Made by a program: the position numbers and the translations under genes. From positions 1-41,906 of the forward strand of contig CANDKR010000005.1 of assembly GCA_947385375.1 (NCBI GenBank): DNA of 41,906 nt, written 5' to 3'. The notes beneath the pieces were generated by a model. The model searched no databases, had not been told where the DNA came from, and saw only the letters and a list, made by a program, of their open reading frames with translations. Shown piece after piece: positions 1 through 9,059 of this stretch (positions are counted from its first letter, which is position 1; each line of letters begins with the position of its first letter). This DNA is from an uncultured Clostridia bacterium (lineage in GTDB: Bacteria; Bacillota; Clostridia; TANB77; CAG-508).

Positions 1-62
1 CAGTTACTTTATTTGCTTACTTACTTTGGAAAATGAAAAAAAGAGAAAAGGAGTAATGTAAA

Positions 63-1319
63 ATGAAAAAGGTAGACTGGGACAATTTACCGATTTCTGC
101 TGACGAAGAAAATAATCGCTATGTAGCAAAAGTAACTATCATAAAAGGCGAACCTCGAAAAAATGTATATGGCAATACTCGTGAAGAAGTAGAAAGAAAA
201 GTAAAAAAACTTATATATAAATCTGGAAATGTAGAATATATGAAAGAAAAGGGTATTCCATTTATTGATTTATTAGAATATAACTTTAGTAGACGAGATG
301 ACGCAGGCTTAATTGGAGATGCTCAATACACTAGAACTCAAAGAATATTTAAAAAAATAAAAGAATTTGATATAGCTTATAAAAATGTAAAACAACTAGA
401 AGAAAATGATTATCAAAAATTTTTTAATACACTTGCTAAGGAATATGCTCAAAGTACTTTAGATAAAGTATATTGTGAAGTAAGTCAAGGCTTAGAATTT
501 GCACATAGAAAAAATATAATTGACGAATTTCCATTAGATAAAAAACTTAAACCAAAATGCAAAAAAGGCACAAAAAAAATCAAAGCTCTTAATATTGAAC
601 AACAGAAAATTTTAACGAAATACTTAGAAAACACCAATCTCACAGAATGTTCATACAAAAATGCAATGTTAATACAAATGTATATGGGACTTCGTATCGG
701 TGAAGTAAACGCATTAAGAATACAAGAAATTGACTTAAAAAACAAAACACTGTTAGTTCATAGAACTGTAACTACTGATAGAAAAGAAAAACCTATTATT
801 GAAGAAGAACCAAAAACAAGTGCTGGTTTTAGAACTTTACCTATTCCAGACAATATACTTCCTTACATAAAAGAACAAATGGAAATAGCTTTAAATAATG
901 AAGACCAATTATTGTTTTTAACAAAAAATAAAACCATTGTTGCAGAAAGCTCTGTAAATAGCCAATTAAAAAATAGATTAGTAAAATTAAAAATATATGA
1001 AGAAAATATGGCTACTCACGCACTAAGACATACTTATGCAACTAGATGTATTGAAGCAGGTATGAAAGCTATTGTGCTTTCTAAATTACTAGGACATTCT
1101 GACGTAAGTGTAACTTTAAGAACATACGTAGACGTATTCAAGGAATTTGAAGCAAAAAACACCCAAAAAACAGATGAGTATTACAATGAGCTAAATTTAT
1201 TTAGTAAAAAAGTAGATATAGAAGAAAAAGAACAAGAAATACCAAAAAATAATGAGAAACCTTCAAATATAATTCAATTTCCAAAAAAATATATTGTAAA
1301 TGATTATTATGAAAGATAA
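63..1319 (+). CDS. Tyrosine recombinase (phage/ICE-type integrase)
   Basis: Site-specific tyrosine recombinase of 418 aa, the usual length for integrases of Tn916-like elements and phages. Residues 1-60 look like an arm-binding domain and about 65-165 like a SAM-like core-binding domain. The catalytic domain shows Arg211 (in GLRIGEVNALR), His319 and Arg322 (HALRHTYATR), His345 (LLGH) and the nucleophile Tyr355 (TLRTYVDV), so the active site is complete. The ATG follows AAAAGGAG at good spacing. The gene points at the 3' ends of a tRNA cluster 220 bp away and is followed by its own hairpin, which is the arrangement expected at the right end of an element integrated at a tRNA gene; the rest of such an element would lie to the left of this window. 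No in-frame CGG is present. Family assignment is secure; the attachment site is inference. Confidence 0.95.
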   Translation: MKKVDWDNLPISADEENNRYVAKVTIIKGEPRKNVYGNTREEVERKVKKLIYKSGNVEYMKEKGIPFIDLLEYNFSRRDDAGLIGDAQYTRTQRIFKKIKEFDIAYKNVKQLEENDYQKFFNTLAKEYAQSTLDKVYCEVSQGLEFAHRKNIIDEFPLDKKLKPKCKKGTKKIKALNIEQQKILTKYLENTNLTECSYKNAMLIQMYMGLRIGEVNALRIQEIDLKNKTLLVHRTVTTDRKEKPIIEEEPKTSAGFRTLPIPDNILPYIKEQMEIALNNEDQLLFLTKNKTIVAESSVNSQLKNRLVKLKIYEENMATHALRHTYATRCIEAGMKAIVLSKLLGHSDVSVTLRTYVDVFKEFEAKNTQKTDEYYNELNLFSKKVDIEEKEQEIPKNNEKPSNIIQFPKKYIVNDYYER

Positions 1320-1330
1320 TTTAAAAATCT

Positions 1331-1362
1331 ATTGTCCTCAAAACATTTGTTTTGAGGACAAT
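1331..1362 (+). terminator. Hairpin terminator after the integrase
   Basis: A perfect stem, ATTGTCCTCAAAA paired with TTTTGAGGACAAT around a six-base loop, lies 11 bases after the integrase stop. It is symmetrical enough to work in both directions. About 125 bases of AT-rich sequence without a gene follow it. Confidence 0.75.
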
Positions 1363-1488
1363 AAAATAAAATTTATTAAATTTTGAGAAATTTTGAGAAA
1401 TTTTTAAAAAGGCTAAAACAGTTTTCTCTCTAAGGCAATATTGATTTTTGCTTGTCACTTCAACAAAAAATCTGCTTTAAAATGCAAA

Positions 1489-1535
1489 ATTGAGGAAATC
1501 TTACTCTTTCTAGTGAAAGCTTGATTTTCCTCAAT
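1489..1535 (-). terminator. Terminator of the Lys-Glu-Thr tRNA transcript
   Basis: Arms ATTGAGGAAATC and GATTTTCCTCAAT enclose a second small stem (CTTTC/GAAAG). Read on the minus strand the hairpin lies just downstream of the tRNA-Thr 3' end and is followed by a short T-rich stretch. Confidence 0.6.
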
Positions 1536-1542
1536 AAAGGAT

Positions 1543-1618
<76 letters not shown>

Positions 1619-1628
1619 AATATTAAAT

Positions 1629-1703
1629 TGGTGACCCCTACGGGAATCGAACCCATGTCTCCGCCGTGAAAGGGCGATGTCTTAACCGCTTGACCAAGGG
1701 GCC
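1629..1703 (-). tRNA. tRNA-Glu (UUC anticodon)
   Basis: On the minus strand the cloverleaf starts GGCCCCT and ends AGGGGTC-A-CCA. The anticodon loop CTTTCAC gives UUC, and CCA is encoded. Ten bases separate it from tRNA-Thr. Confidence 0.97.
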
Positions 1704-1730
1704 ATAAATGAATATCTTTCGATATTCATT

Positions 1731-1806
1731 TGGTGAGCTATCCGCGATTCGAACGCGGGACAACTTGATTAAAAGTCAAGTGCTCTACCAACTGAGCTAA
1801 TAGCCC
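1731..1806 (-). tRNA. tRNA-Lys (UUU anticodon)
   Basis: On the minus strand the cloverleaf starts GGGCTAT and ends ATAGCTC-A-CCA. The anticodon loop CTTTTAA gives UUU, and CCA is encoded. First gene of the cluster. A small palindrome, GAATATC-TTTC-GATATTC (about 1710-1728), sits between it and tRNA-Glu and may serve in processing. Confidence 0.97.
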
Positions 1807-1845
1807 ATAAAATTATGGTTGCGGTTTAATTATGACCGCCTATAT

Positions 1846-1874
1846 ATATTACAATATTTTTTGCGTAATGTCAA
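1846..1874 (-). promoter_or_regulatory. Promoter of the tRNA cluster
   Basis: Minus strand: TTGACA, 17 bases, TAATAT, placed about 40 bases before tRNA-Lys. A perfect -35 with correct spacing fits a strongly expressed stable-RNA unit. Confidence 0.75.
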
Positions 1875-1909
1875 CACTTTTTAAGAATTTTTTTAAATTT
1901 TTTTAAAAA

Positions 1910-1942
1910 AATTGGATACTACATCTTATATAGTACCCAATT
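1910..1942 (-). terminator. Terminator of the pyrophosphorylase-mutase gene
   Basis: Arms AATTGGATACTA and TAGTACCCAATT pair on the minus strand, followed by a run of T, just past the stop codon of the fusion gene. Confidence 0.75.
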
Positions 1943-1961
1943 TATCTTATTTTATAACTAA

Positions 1962-4925
1962 TTATTCAGATAGCAGTTGCATATCTTTCTTTAGAGCTTC
2001 AAGCTTTTTCTCACTCTCTTCCATTGTTTTGCCTTTTACACCCATATAGAATTTAACTTTTGGTTCTGTTCCTGATGGACGTACACAAGCCCAACAATTA
2101 TCTTCTAAGTCATAATACAATACATTTGATGTTGGTAATCCTGTTTCAGACTCTTTTCCAGTTTTTGTATCTACTATTATTCCTGTCTTATAGTCTCTTA
2201 CTCTTGTTACTTTATATCCGCCAAGTGTTTTTGGTGGATTGTTTCTGATGTCATTCATTAATTCTTGCATTTTTTCAGCTCCATCAGCACCTTTTAAAGT
2301 AATTGTTGTAATTCCTTCTTTATAATATCCATATTTCTTATAGATTTCTATCATTTGATCCCATAAGCTTAAGCCTTTTGTTTTATAGTAAGCAGCAGCT
2401 TCGCAAAGCATCATAACAGCTGTAATAGCGTCTTTATCTCTTGCGTGTGTTCCTACTAAGCAACCATAGCTTTCTTCAAAACCGAATAAATACTCGTGAC
2501 TTCCTGTTGCTTCAAAGTTTCTCATTTGCTCACCTATATATTTGAAACCTGTTAGAACTTCGATAAAGTCTACTCCATAAGCCTCAGATATAGCAATTGC
2601 AAGGTTTGAAGAAACTATTGTTGAAACAATAGCACCATTTTTTGGTAACATTCCTTTTGCTTTCTTTTGTGAAAGCACATATTCTGCAATTAAAAGTCCT
2701 GACATGTTTCCAGTGAAAGATTTATATTCACCTGTTTTTGAATCTTTTGCATATACTCCTAATCTATCAGCATCTGGATCTGTAGCTAAAACTATATCTG
2801 CATCTAACTTTTTAGCAAGTTTAAGTGCAAGTTCAAAAGCTCTTGGATCTTCTGGGTTTGGATAATCAACTGTTGGAAAACTTCCATTTGGTAATTCTTG
2901 TTCTGGTACTACAAATACATTCTCAAATCCAAGCTCTTTTAGAACTTCTTGAACTGGTACATTTCCTGTTCCATGAAGTGGTGTATATACAATTTTTAAA
3001 TCTTTTTGTACTTTTGCTATAATATCTTGATTTAATATCTGTTTCTTAATTGCAGTTAAGTATAATTTATCCATTGCTTTTCCAATTACATTATATAGTC
3101 TTTGCTTTTTAGCCTCTTCTAATGAAATTGATCTAATTAAAGAATAATCTTTTACTTTATTAACTTCTGCAATTATTTCTTTATCATGTGGTGCAACTAT
3201 TTGTGCTCCATCATCCCAATATACTTTATATCCATTATATTCTGGTGGATTGTGACTAGCTGTAATCATTACACCAGCTGTACATCCTAATTCTCTTACT
3301 GCAAAAGATAATTGTGGAACTGCTCTTAGGCTATCATATATATATGTTTTTATTCCATTTGCATTAAAACATAGTGCAGTAGCTTGTGCAAATTCAGGTG
3401 ACATATTTCTAGAGTCATAAGCAATTGCTACACCTTTATTCTCTAAACCTTGTCTTAAGATATAGTTTGATAAACCTTGTGTAGCTTTTGTAACAGTATA
3501 AATATTCATTCTATTTGTACCATTACCTATAATACCTCTCATACCTGCTGTTCCGAACTCTAAGTCTTTATAAAATCTATCTTTAATTTCTTCTTCATCA
3601 CCAGCAATTAATAATAACTCTTTTCTTGTTTCTTCGTCAAATACTGAACTTGTAGACCATTCTTGATACTTCTTCATATATTCAACTTTATTTATATAAT
3701 CTTTATATAATTTTCTAGCTGTTTCAGGGCTATCTTGACCTTCTGCATTCTTAATTGGTGCGAATTCTTCTTCCCTCTTAACTCTTAAAACAACTACATC
3801 ATCAAACATCTCATAAGAATCGAATATGAACATTTCAAATTTATATGCGTTTGGTTTATTTCCAGTAACTTTCTCTCCATTTTCATCTATGTAGCTTGCT
3901 TTCTTTACTGCTGTATGATATGGAAGACTAAGTTCACTAACTTTTTCTAATCCTTTTATATTGTATAAGTGGAATATAGCGTTTGCGTCACCATATACTA
4001 GAGAACCATAGTCGTCTCTTAGGTGTGCCATTTTATCTGAAATTTCAGTGTATTCTATAACACCTACTTTTTTATTTTTTCTACAAAAAACACCTACTTT
4101 TTCTTTAGGGTCTGTTTTTTCAATAGCCTTAACAGCTCCTAAAACTTTATTATGTATAGACATTCCCATTAATAATGGATCTACTGGTTTAACTAAAACA
4201 TTATCAACACCATTTATAAATACCCATTCAATTCCATTATCTTTCATTTCTTGAATGACATTACTTCTATCCATTGATTGTAATGTTCCACCATGTCCAT
4301 TTGCAGCTTCTTTAACTAATCCATTTTCTTCCATAAGGATTTTACCATTTAAAGATATCATTGGTAACTGTCCTTGTTTAAAGAATTTTACTGCTTCTTT
4401 TGGATAACCAAAATAGTTATGTTCTTCAAAGAATTTTATTGTTGCGTCATTATTTTCTTTACTAGTCATTAGATACCAAGGAATAATTGTATCATATTTT
4501 TTAACAGCATCTTTTAATGTATCACACAATGCTTCAAATATAGATTTATTATGCTCTGTATCAAAAATAAATGTACCTTTTGGTCCACTATGTCCAAGTC
4601 TTGTTCCTTGACCGCCTGCCATTGTAACAACAGCAAGTTTATTATATTTAATAGCTTCAATACCTTTTTTCTCATACATCTCACGTTCAGTAGCTGTAAG
4701 TTTTGATTTATCTACATGCTCAATTGGTTCAATTGTAACTTGCTCTAAATCAACTGGTTTTGTTGCTTTCTCATATAAATCTTTCATTAAATCAAAATCA
4801 ATATTCTCAATTTGCTCTAAAAGTTCTTCTCTTGTTTTTTCGTCCATTTGATCATATTTTTGAAGTAAATGCTCTTGCCCATACTTTTTTAGGGTTTTTT
4901 TAATTTTTTCAAGTTTTTCGTCCAT
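1962..4925 (-). CDS. Fused UAP-type sugar-nucleotide pyrophosphorylase and phosphohexomutase
   Basis: A 987-aa two-enzyme protein. Residues about 1-425 form a UDPGP-family pyrophosphorylase: the nucleotide loop GGQGTRLG is at 104-111, followed by PKGTF, and the pattern VDNVLVKPVDP (about 240-250) resembles UAP1-type UDP-N-acetylhexosamine pyrophosphorylases. Residues about 430-987 form an alpha-D-phosphohexomutase of the PgcA size class: TASHNPPEYNGYK with the phosphoserine at Ser557, the metal-binding DPDADRLG (716-723), GFEESYG, and the phosphate-binding RPSGTEPK near the end. Known chemistry of the parts: the mutase interconverts hexose 6- and 1-phosphates, and the pyrophosphorylase couples hexose 1-phosphate with UTP. 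A fused protein could make a UDP-sugar from sugar 6-phosphate. The exact sugar (glucose or GlcNAc) cannot be read from sequence. SD AAAGGAG precedes the ATG, and a promoter lies upstream. Confidence 0.93.
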   Translation of the reverse strand: MDEKLEKIKKTLKKYGQEHLLQKYDQMDEKTREELLEQIENIDFDLMKDLYEKATKPVDLEQVTIEPIEHVDKSKLTATEREMYEKKGIEAIKYNKLAVVTMAGGQGTRLGHSGPKGTFIFDTEHNKSIFEALCDTLKDAVKKYDTIIPWYLMTSKENNDATIKFFEEHNYFGYPKEAVKFFKQGQLPMISLNGKILMEENGLVKEAANGHGGTLQSMDRSNVIQEMKDNGIEWVFINGVDNVLVKPVDPLLMGMSIHNKVLGAVKAIEKTDPKEKVGVFCRKNKKVGVIEYTEISDKMAHLRDDYGSLVYGDANAIFHLYNIKGLEKVSELSLPYHTAVKKASYIDENGEKVTGNKPNAYKFEMFIFDSYEMFDDVVVLRVKREEEFAPIKNAEGQDSPETARKLYKDYINKVEYMKKYQEWSTSSVFDEETRKELLLIAGDEEEIKDRFYKDLEFGTAGMRGIIGNGTNRMNIYTVTKATQGLSNYILRQGLENKGVAIAYDSRNMSPEFAQATALCFNANGIKTYIYDSLRAVPQLSFAVRELGCTAGVMITASHNPPEYNGYKVYWDDGAQIVAPHDKEIIAEVNKVKDYSLIRSISLEEAKKQRLYNVIGKAMDKLYLTAIKKQILNQDIIAKVQKDLKIVYTPLHGTGNVPVQEVLKELGFENVFVVPEQELPNGSFPTVDYPNPEDPRAFELALKLAKKLDADIVLATDPDADRLGVYAKDSKTGEYKSFTGNMSGLLIAEYVLSQKKAKGMLPKNGAIVSTIVSSNLAIAISEAYGVDFIEVLTGFKYIGEQMRNFEATGSHEYLFGFEESYGCLVGTHARDKDAITAVMMLCEAAAYYKTKGLSLWDQMIEIYKKYGYYKEGITTITLKGADGAEKMQELMNDIRNNPPKTLGGYKVTRVRDYKTGIIVDTKTGKESETGLPTSNVLYYDLEDNCWACVRPSGTEPKVKFYMGVKGKTMEESEKKLEALKKDMQLLSE

Positions 4926-4964
4926 ATTTTTTTATGGTCTCCTTTCTTTTTTAAAGCCGTCTTT

Positions 4965-4993
4965 ATATTATACTATTTTGAAAATTAAGTCAA
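4965..4993 (-). promoter_or_regulatory. Promoter of the pyrophosphorylase-mutase gene
   Basis: Minus strand: TTGACT, 17 bases, TAATAT, about 40 bases before the start codon. Confidence 0.65.
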
Positions 4994-5168
4994 TATAACT
5001 TTACGGTTTTAAGATTTGTGGCTATTTTTACTTATACAAATAATACTATTATACTATTTAATAATTGTGTCCTTTGTGTGACTTTGCTTTGTCATTAATG
5101 TAAAATCTATATGTATATTTTTTTAAATTTTGTAAAAACTTACTATTACTAGGAGGTATTTGAAATTT

Positions 5169-5780
5169 ATGAAAATAAAATATTTTTTTCTAATTATTTT
5201 ATTATTAGCCGTTTTTTTACTTTTAAATCTTGTCTCTTATTCTAATTACGTTTTTGCAGGATTACAAGATAATATCTTTAGACTTCATATACTTGCAAAT
5301 AGTGATTCCGAAGAAGATCAGGCACTTAAACTTAAAGTAAGAGATAGTGTTATAGATTATATGGAAGAAATTAATTTCGGTTCGAAAACAAAAGAAGAAA
5401 CCATTAAAGTTGTAAGTGAAAAACTTGAGGAAATAAAGAAAATTGCGGAAAATAAAATTCATGAACTTGGTTTTGACTATGAAGTAAATCTTGAAATTGG
5501 TAACTTTAATTTTCCTACAAAATACTATGGAAACATAAGCCTTCCCGCTGGTAATTATGACGCACTTAAAATAAACATAGGTAAGGCGCAAGGTCAAAAC
5601 TGGTGGTGTAGTCTCTTTCCACCTCTTTGTTTTATAGATATTTCTAGTGGTTATTTGGAAGAAGAAGATAAGGAAATCCTAGAAGACAATTTATCAGAAG
5701 AGGAATTTATGCTTATTTCGAGTTCTTCACCTGATATTAAGCTAAAATTTAAGATTTTGGAGCTACTTAATTCTAAATAG
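5169..5780 (+). CDS. spoIIR: Stage II sporulation protein R
   Basis: SpoIIR is the forespore-made signal that triggers processing of pro-sigma-E in the mother cell through SpoIIGA. The 203-aa product begins with an N-terminal hydrophobic segment (about residues 4-25) for export. It carries the family hallmarks FRLHILANSDSEEDQ followed by LKLKVRD, and later SLPAGNYDALKI and NWWCSLFPPLCF. An in-frame TTG lies at 5160, only three bases after AGGAGGT, while the ATG at 5169 has acceptable spacing and is preferred. murA follows 63 bases later on the same strand with no visible terminator, so the two may be cotranscribed. Evidence for a sporulating lineage. Confidence 0.93.
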   Translation: MKIKYFFLIILLLAVFLLLNLVSYSNYVFAGLQDNIFRLHILANSDSEEDQALKLKVRDSVIDYMEEINFGSKTKEETIKVVSEKLEEIKKIAENKIHELGFDYEVNLEIGNFNFPTKYYGNISLPAGNYDALKINIGKAQGQNWWCSLFPPLCFIDISSGYLEEEDKEILEDNLSEEEFMLISSSSPDIKLKFKILELLNSK

Positions 5781-5843
5781 ATATTGTAAAAGTGTTTTTT
5801 TTGTGATATATTGCTATTGGAAAAATATATTGGGGGTATTATA

Positions 5844-7103
5844 TTGGAGAAACTTGTTATCACAGGAAAAACACCTCTTAAAGGTGAAGTACAAATTAGT
5901 GGTGCAAAAAACGCTGCTGTTGCAATTATCCCAGCAACTTTGTTAATAAATGGCGTTTGCACTATCGATAATTTACCAAATATTAGTGACGTAAAATTAT
6001 ATTGTGAAATTTTAGAGGACTTAGGTGCTGTCATTACTTGGAATACACCTCACGAAGTCATTATTGATACAAGAAATATAAATTCACATCAAGCACCTAT
6101 TGAAATTACTGGAAAGTTTAGAGCGTCTTATTATTTACTTGGTGCTCTACTTGGTCGTATGCATAAAGCAACTATTGGGCTTCCTGGTGGTTGTAACTTA
6201 GGTCCAAGACCTATGGATCAACATATTAAAGGATTTGAAGCTTTAGGTGCAACAGTTGATATGTCTCAAGGAAAAATTACAGCATCTGCAAAAAAATTAA
6301 AAGGCTCATCTATATATATGGACGTAGCTTCTGTTGGCGCTACTATAAATACTATTCTTGCTGCTGTTCTTGCAGAAGGCACAACTGTTATTGATAATGC
6401 TGCAAAAGAACCTCATATTGTTGATGTTGCAAACTTCTTAAATACAATGGGAGCAGACATCAGAGGTGCTGGAACAGATATCATTAAAATAAATGGTGTT
6501 AAAGAACTTACAGGAAATGCTACATATTCAGTTGTACCAGACCAAATAGAAGCTGGAACATTTATGCTTGCTGCTGTTGCTTCAAAAGGTGATGTTGTTA
6601 TAAGAAATTGTATAACTAAACACTTAGAACCAATTATAGCTAAAGTTACAGAAATGGGCGCAAATGTTGATGCCAACGGAGACCATCTAAGAGTTTGGTG
6701 TAAAAAGAGACCTTCAAAGGCTACTATTAAAACACTTCCTTATCCTGGCTTTCCAACGGATTTACAATCTCAAATGGGTGTCGTTTTTTCAATTGCTGAT
6801 GGTACAAGCACTATCAATGAAACTATTTGGGAATCTCGTTTCCAATATGCTGTTGAATTAAACAAAATGGGTGCACACATTATAACACAAGGAAAAAGCG
6901 CTGTTTTTGAAGGTGTACAAGAACTTACAGGAGCACCTGTATATGCAACAGATTTAAGAGCTGGTGCGGCACTTATTATAGCTGGCATCATTGCTAACGG
7001 AACAACAGAAATATATAACTTAAACCACATTGACCGTGGTTATGAAAATATAGAAGAAAAATTTAAAAATCTTGGTGCAAAAATCAAAAGAGTAGAAGAA
7101 TAA
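5844..7103 (+). CDS. murA: UDP-N-acetylglucosamine 1-carboxyvinyltransferase
   Basis: MurA transfers enolpyruvate from PEP to UDP-GlcNAc, the first committed step of peptidoglycan synthesis in the cytoplasm. The start is the TTG at 5844, 6 bases after GGGGGT; an earlier in-frame TTG has no ribosome site and would add an unlikely extension. The resulting 419 aa is family-typical. GAKNAA (Lys22, Asn23) binds substrate, and the catalytic/fosfomycin-reactive Cys117 lies in GGCNLGPRPMDQH, so the enzyme belongs to the Cys (fosfomycin-sensitive type) class. PDQIEAGTFMLA and the C-terminal DLRAGAAL are also as expected. Located between spoIIR and a WalJ-like gene. Confidence 0.96.
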   Translation: MEKLVITGKTPLKGEVQISGAKNAAVAIIPATLLINGVCTIDNLPNISDVKLYCEILEDLGAVITWNTPHEVIIDTRNINSHQAPIEITGKFRASYYLLGALLGRMHKATIGLPGGCNLGPRPMDQHIKGFEALGATVDMSQGKITASAKKLKGSSIYMDVASVGATINTILAAVLAEGTTVIDNAAKEPHIVDVANFLNTMGADIRGAGTDIIKINGVKELTGNATYSVVPDQIEAGTFMLAAVASKGDVVIRNCITKHLEPIIAKVTEMGANVDANGDHLRVWCKKRPSKATIKTLPYPGFPTDLQSQMGVVFSIADGTSTINETIWESRFQYAVELNKMGAHIITQGKSAVFEGVQELTGAPVYATDLRAGAALIIAGIIANGTTEIYNLNHIDRGYENIEEKFKNLGAKIKRVEE

Positions 7104-7125
7104 GAAGCAAAGGACGAAAAAATAA

Positions 7126-7914
7126 ATGTTAAAATTTTGCAGTTTGTATAGTGGTAGTTCTGGAAATAGTTTATTTATACAATCAGAAAACACAAAAATT
7201 CTTGTTGATTGCGGACATAGTGCAAAAAAAATAGAAGCTGGTCTTAGCAGTATAGGCGTTGATATCACTGATGTTGACGCTATTTTAGTTACACATGAAC
7301 ATACTGATCACATACAAAGTATAGGAACTATTTCTAAAAAGCATGATATTCCAGTTTTCGCTAATTTTGAAACTTGGGAAGCTATGCCTAACCAAAAAGA
7401 TAAAATATCTACTGAGAATATTAAAATGTTTGAAAATGATAGCGAATTTCATATAGGAAACTTACAAATTATGCCTTTTAGCACACCACATGATGCTGCA
7501 AATCCTTGTGGATTTAGCATTTGTAATGGAACTAAAAAAATCAGTATTGCTACTGACTTAGGACATATTGATGAAAATATATTTTCAAATATTAAAGATA
7601 GTAAATTTATGCTTTTAGAAGCAAATTATGAACCTGAAATACTTAAAGTCTCAAGATATCCATATATTCTTAAACAAAGAATTGCTGGACCTCATGGACA
7701 TCTTTCTAACATAGACGCTGGTCAAACCATTTCAACTCTTTTTGGAAAAGAGCTAAAAGAAGTTATGCTTGGTCATTTAAGCAAAGAAAATAACTTTCCT
7801 GAAATGGCTTATAAAACTGTCGCTGAAGAACTTATACATAATAATATCGACACAAATGACATTAAAATTAGCGTTGCAAATAGACTAGCTCCTAGCAAAA
7901 TAGTTACTATATAA
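7126..7914 (+). CDS. walJ: MBL-fold hydrolase of the YycJ/WalJ family
   Basis: A 262-aa metallo-beta-lactamase-fold protein. The opening CSLYSGSSGNSLFI and the metal motif THEHTDH are typical of YycJ/WalJ; further metal ligands lie in STPHD, TDLGH and GHLSKEN. In Bacillus this gene sits near walRK and affects cell-wall/DNA-replication coordination, but its biochemical substrate is not settled, so I assign only the family. It starts 22 bases after murA and ends 7 bases after the 3' end of the convergent spmB reading frame, so the two genes overlap tail to tail. Confidence 0.88.
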   Translation: MLKFCSLYSGSSGNSLFIQSENTKILVDCGHSAKKIEAGLSSIGVDITDVDAILVTHEHTDHIQSIGTISKKHDIPVFANFETWEAMPNQKDKISTENIKMFENDSEFHIGNLQIMPFSTPHDAANPCGFSICNGTKKISIATDLGHIDENIFSNIKDSKFMLLEANYEPEILKVSRYPYILKQRIAGPHGHLSNIDAGQTISTLFGKELKEVMLGHLSKENNFPEMAYKTVAEELIHNNIDTNDIKISVANRLAPSKIVTI

Positions 7915-8438
7915 TACCTATTTTTAATGCTACTACGCAAGATATTATACAAATAAAATCTGCTATAAAACCTATATATACAGCAGGTTTTATATTTTTA
8001 TTCTTTAATTTTGAACCATATATTGCAACAACATATATTGTTGTCTCTCCAGCTCCCATTATACAAGATACTATCTGACCTATATTAGAATCTACACCCG
8101 CTTTTTGCATTACTTCTATCCCCATTGCCATTGCTGTATTTCCTGAAATTGGTCTAAGAAGTGCTACTGGTACAATTTCTTTATACATTATAAGTCCTTT
8201 AAATACAGCATAAACCTTTTCACTTATAAAATCAATTAATCCTGAGCTACTAAGCATTCCTACTGCTACAAACAGTCCTATTAGAGTTGGGAAAAGCTCT
8301 ATCATTAGTTTTCCACCAGACAGAACTCCGTTTAATAAACAAATCAAAAACATCTTTTTTCTCTAATATTCCAAAAATCACAATCGTACCAATAATTATT
8401 ATAGCTGACGAATTTCCTATAAAGCCTATTACTTTCAA
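7907..8438 (-). CDS. spmB: Spore maturation protein B, read through a +1 frameshift at CGG
   Basis: SpmB is a multi-spanning membrane protein that works with SpmA in spore-core dehydration. The gene is split: the upstream frame runs MKVIGFIGNSSAIII to ...DVFDLFIK and then meets CGG at 8330-8328. Dropping the C joins it to GVLSGGKLMIELFPTLIGLFV and the rest. The joined protein is 176 aa, the normal SpmB length, with conserved stretches IPTLIG-like and RPISGNTAMAMGIE. Zero-frame reading at CGG gives RSSVWWKTND and a stop. Start is TTG at 8438, six bases after AAGGAGA, three bases past the spmA stop. The codon before CGG is AAA (Lys), the only Lys case among the seven sites. Confidence 0.88.
8328..8330 (-). 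other. CGG +1 recoding site in spmB
   Basis: Coding strand AAA-C-GGA: zero-frame CGG, +1 frame GGA (Gly). Confidence 0.85.
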
Positions 8439-8440
8439 GT

Positions 8441-9023
8441 CTATTTTCTCCTTATTTTTAAATAAATTTTAGCTACAACTATAATTGATACAAAAGCAAT
8501 TATAGTCGAAAACCACACTCCTAGTATTATGCCACCGTGGACTTTCAGAGCCTAATGTACTTCTAATCGTTATTATATTTGTTGGTATAATCTGCAAAGA
8601 AGCTGTATTTATTGCTATAAACATAATTTCCTCATCTGATAACTTATCTTTATGAGGATTTGTTTTTTCTAATTCTTCTACTGCCTTTATTCCCAGAGGT
8701 GTAGCTGCATTTCCCAATCCTAACATATTTGTAGCCATATTCATTGTAATGTTTTCATAAGCCGCAGAATCTTTATCCAGCTTTGAAAAAATTATATTAT
8801 TCACAGGTTTTATAAAGTTCTTTAGCTTTTCTTGTATAGAAGTATGCATTGCAATTTCCATAATTCCACTCCAAAAGCACATTCCACCAAGCATTTTGAC
8901 CATTAGTGCCATAGTATTTTCAATACTTGAAAATACAGAATTATTAACAGCTTCAATATTTCCACTGCCTACTCCAAAAATTATTGATATTAAAATAAAA
9001 AAGCACCATATAAAACTTAGCAT
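8441..9023 (-). CDS. spmA: Spore maturation protein A, read through a +1 frameshift at CGG
   Basis: SpmA, partner of SpmB. Residues 1-168 are in the first frame (MLSFIWCFFILISIIFG..., ATNMLGLGNAATPLGIKA, IPTNIITIRSTLGSESP). Then CGG at 8537-8535 followed by T: skipping the C gives SPGGIILGVWFSTIIAFVSI, a conserved-type Pro-Gly and a last membrane helix, ending at 8441 with 193 aa, which is normal for SpmA. In zero frame the tail becomes RWHNTRSVVFDYNCF and loses the helix. The ATG has GGAGAGAGA directly upstream. Last bases carry the ribosome site of spmB. This is the only site where the shifted codon is GGU rather than GGA. Confidence 0.88.
8535..8537 (-). other. CGG +1 recoding site in spmA
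   Basis: Coding strand CCA-C-GGT: zero-frame CGG, +1 frame GGT (Gly). Confidence 0.85.
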
Positions 9024-9059
9024 ATTCTCTCTCCTGCTAAATTATATGGTACTAAAATT

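Noticed and set aside
1..56. Tail of an upstream gene (frame reading VTLFAYLLWKMKKREKE then stop)
   Set aside because: Too short to support; a second frame is also open to just before the integrase.
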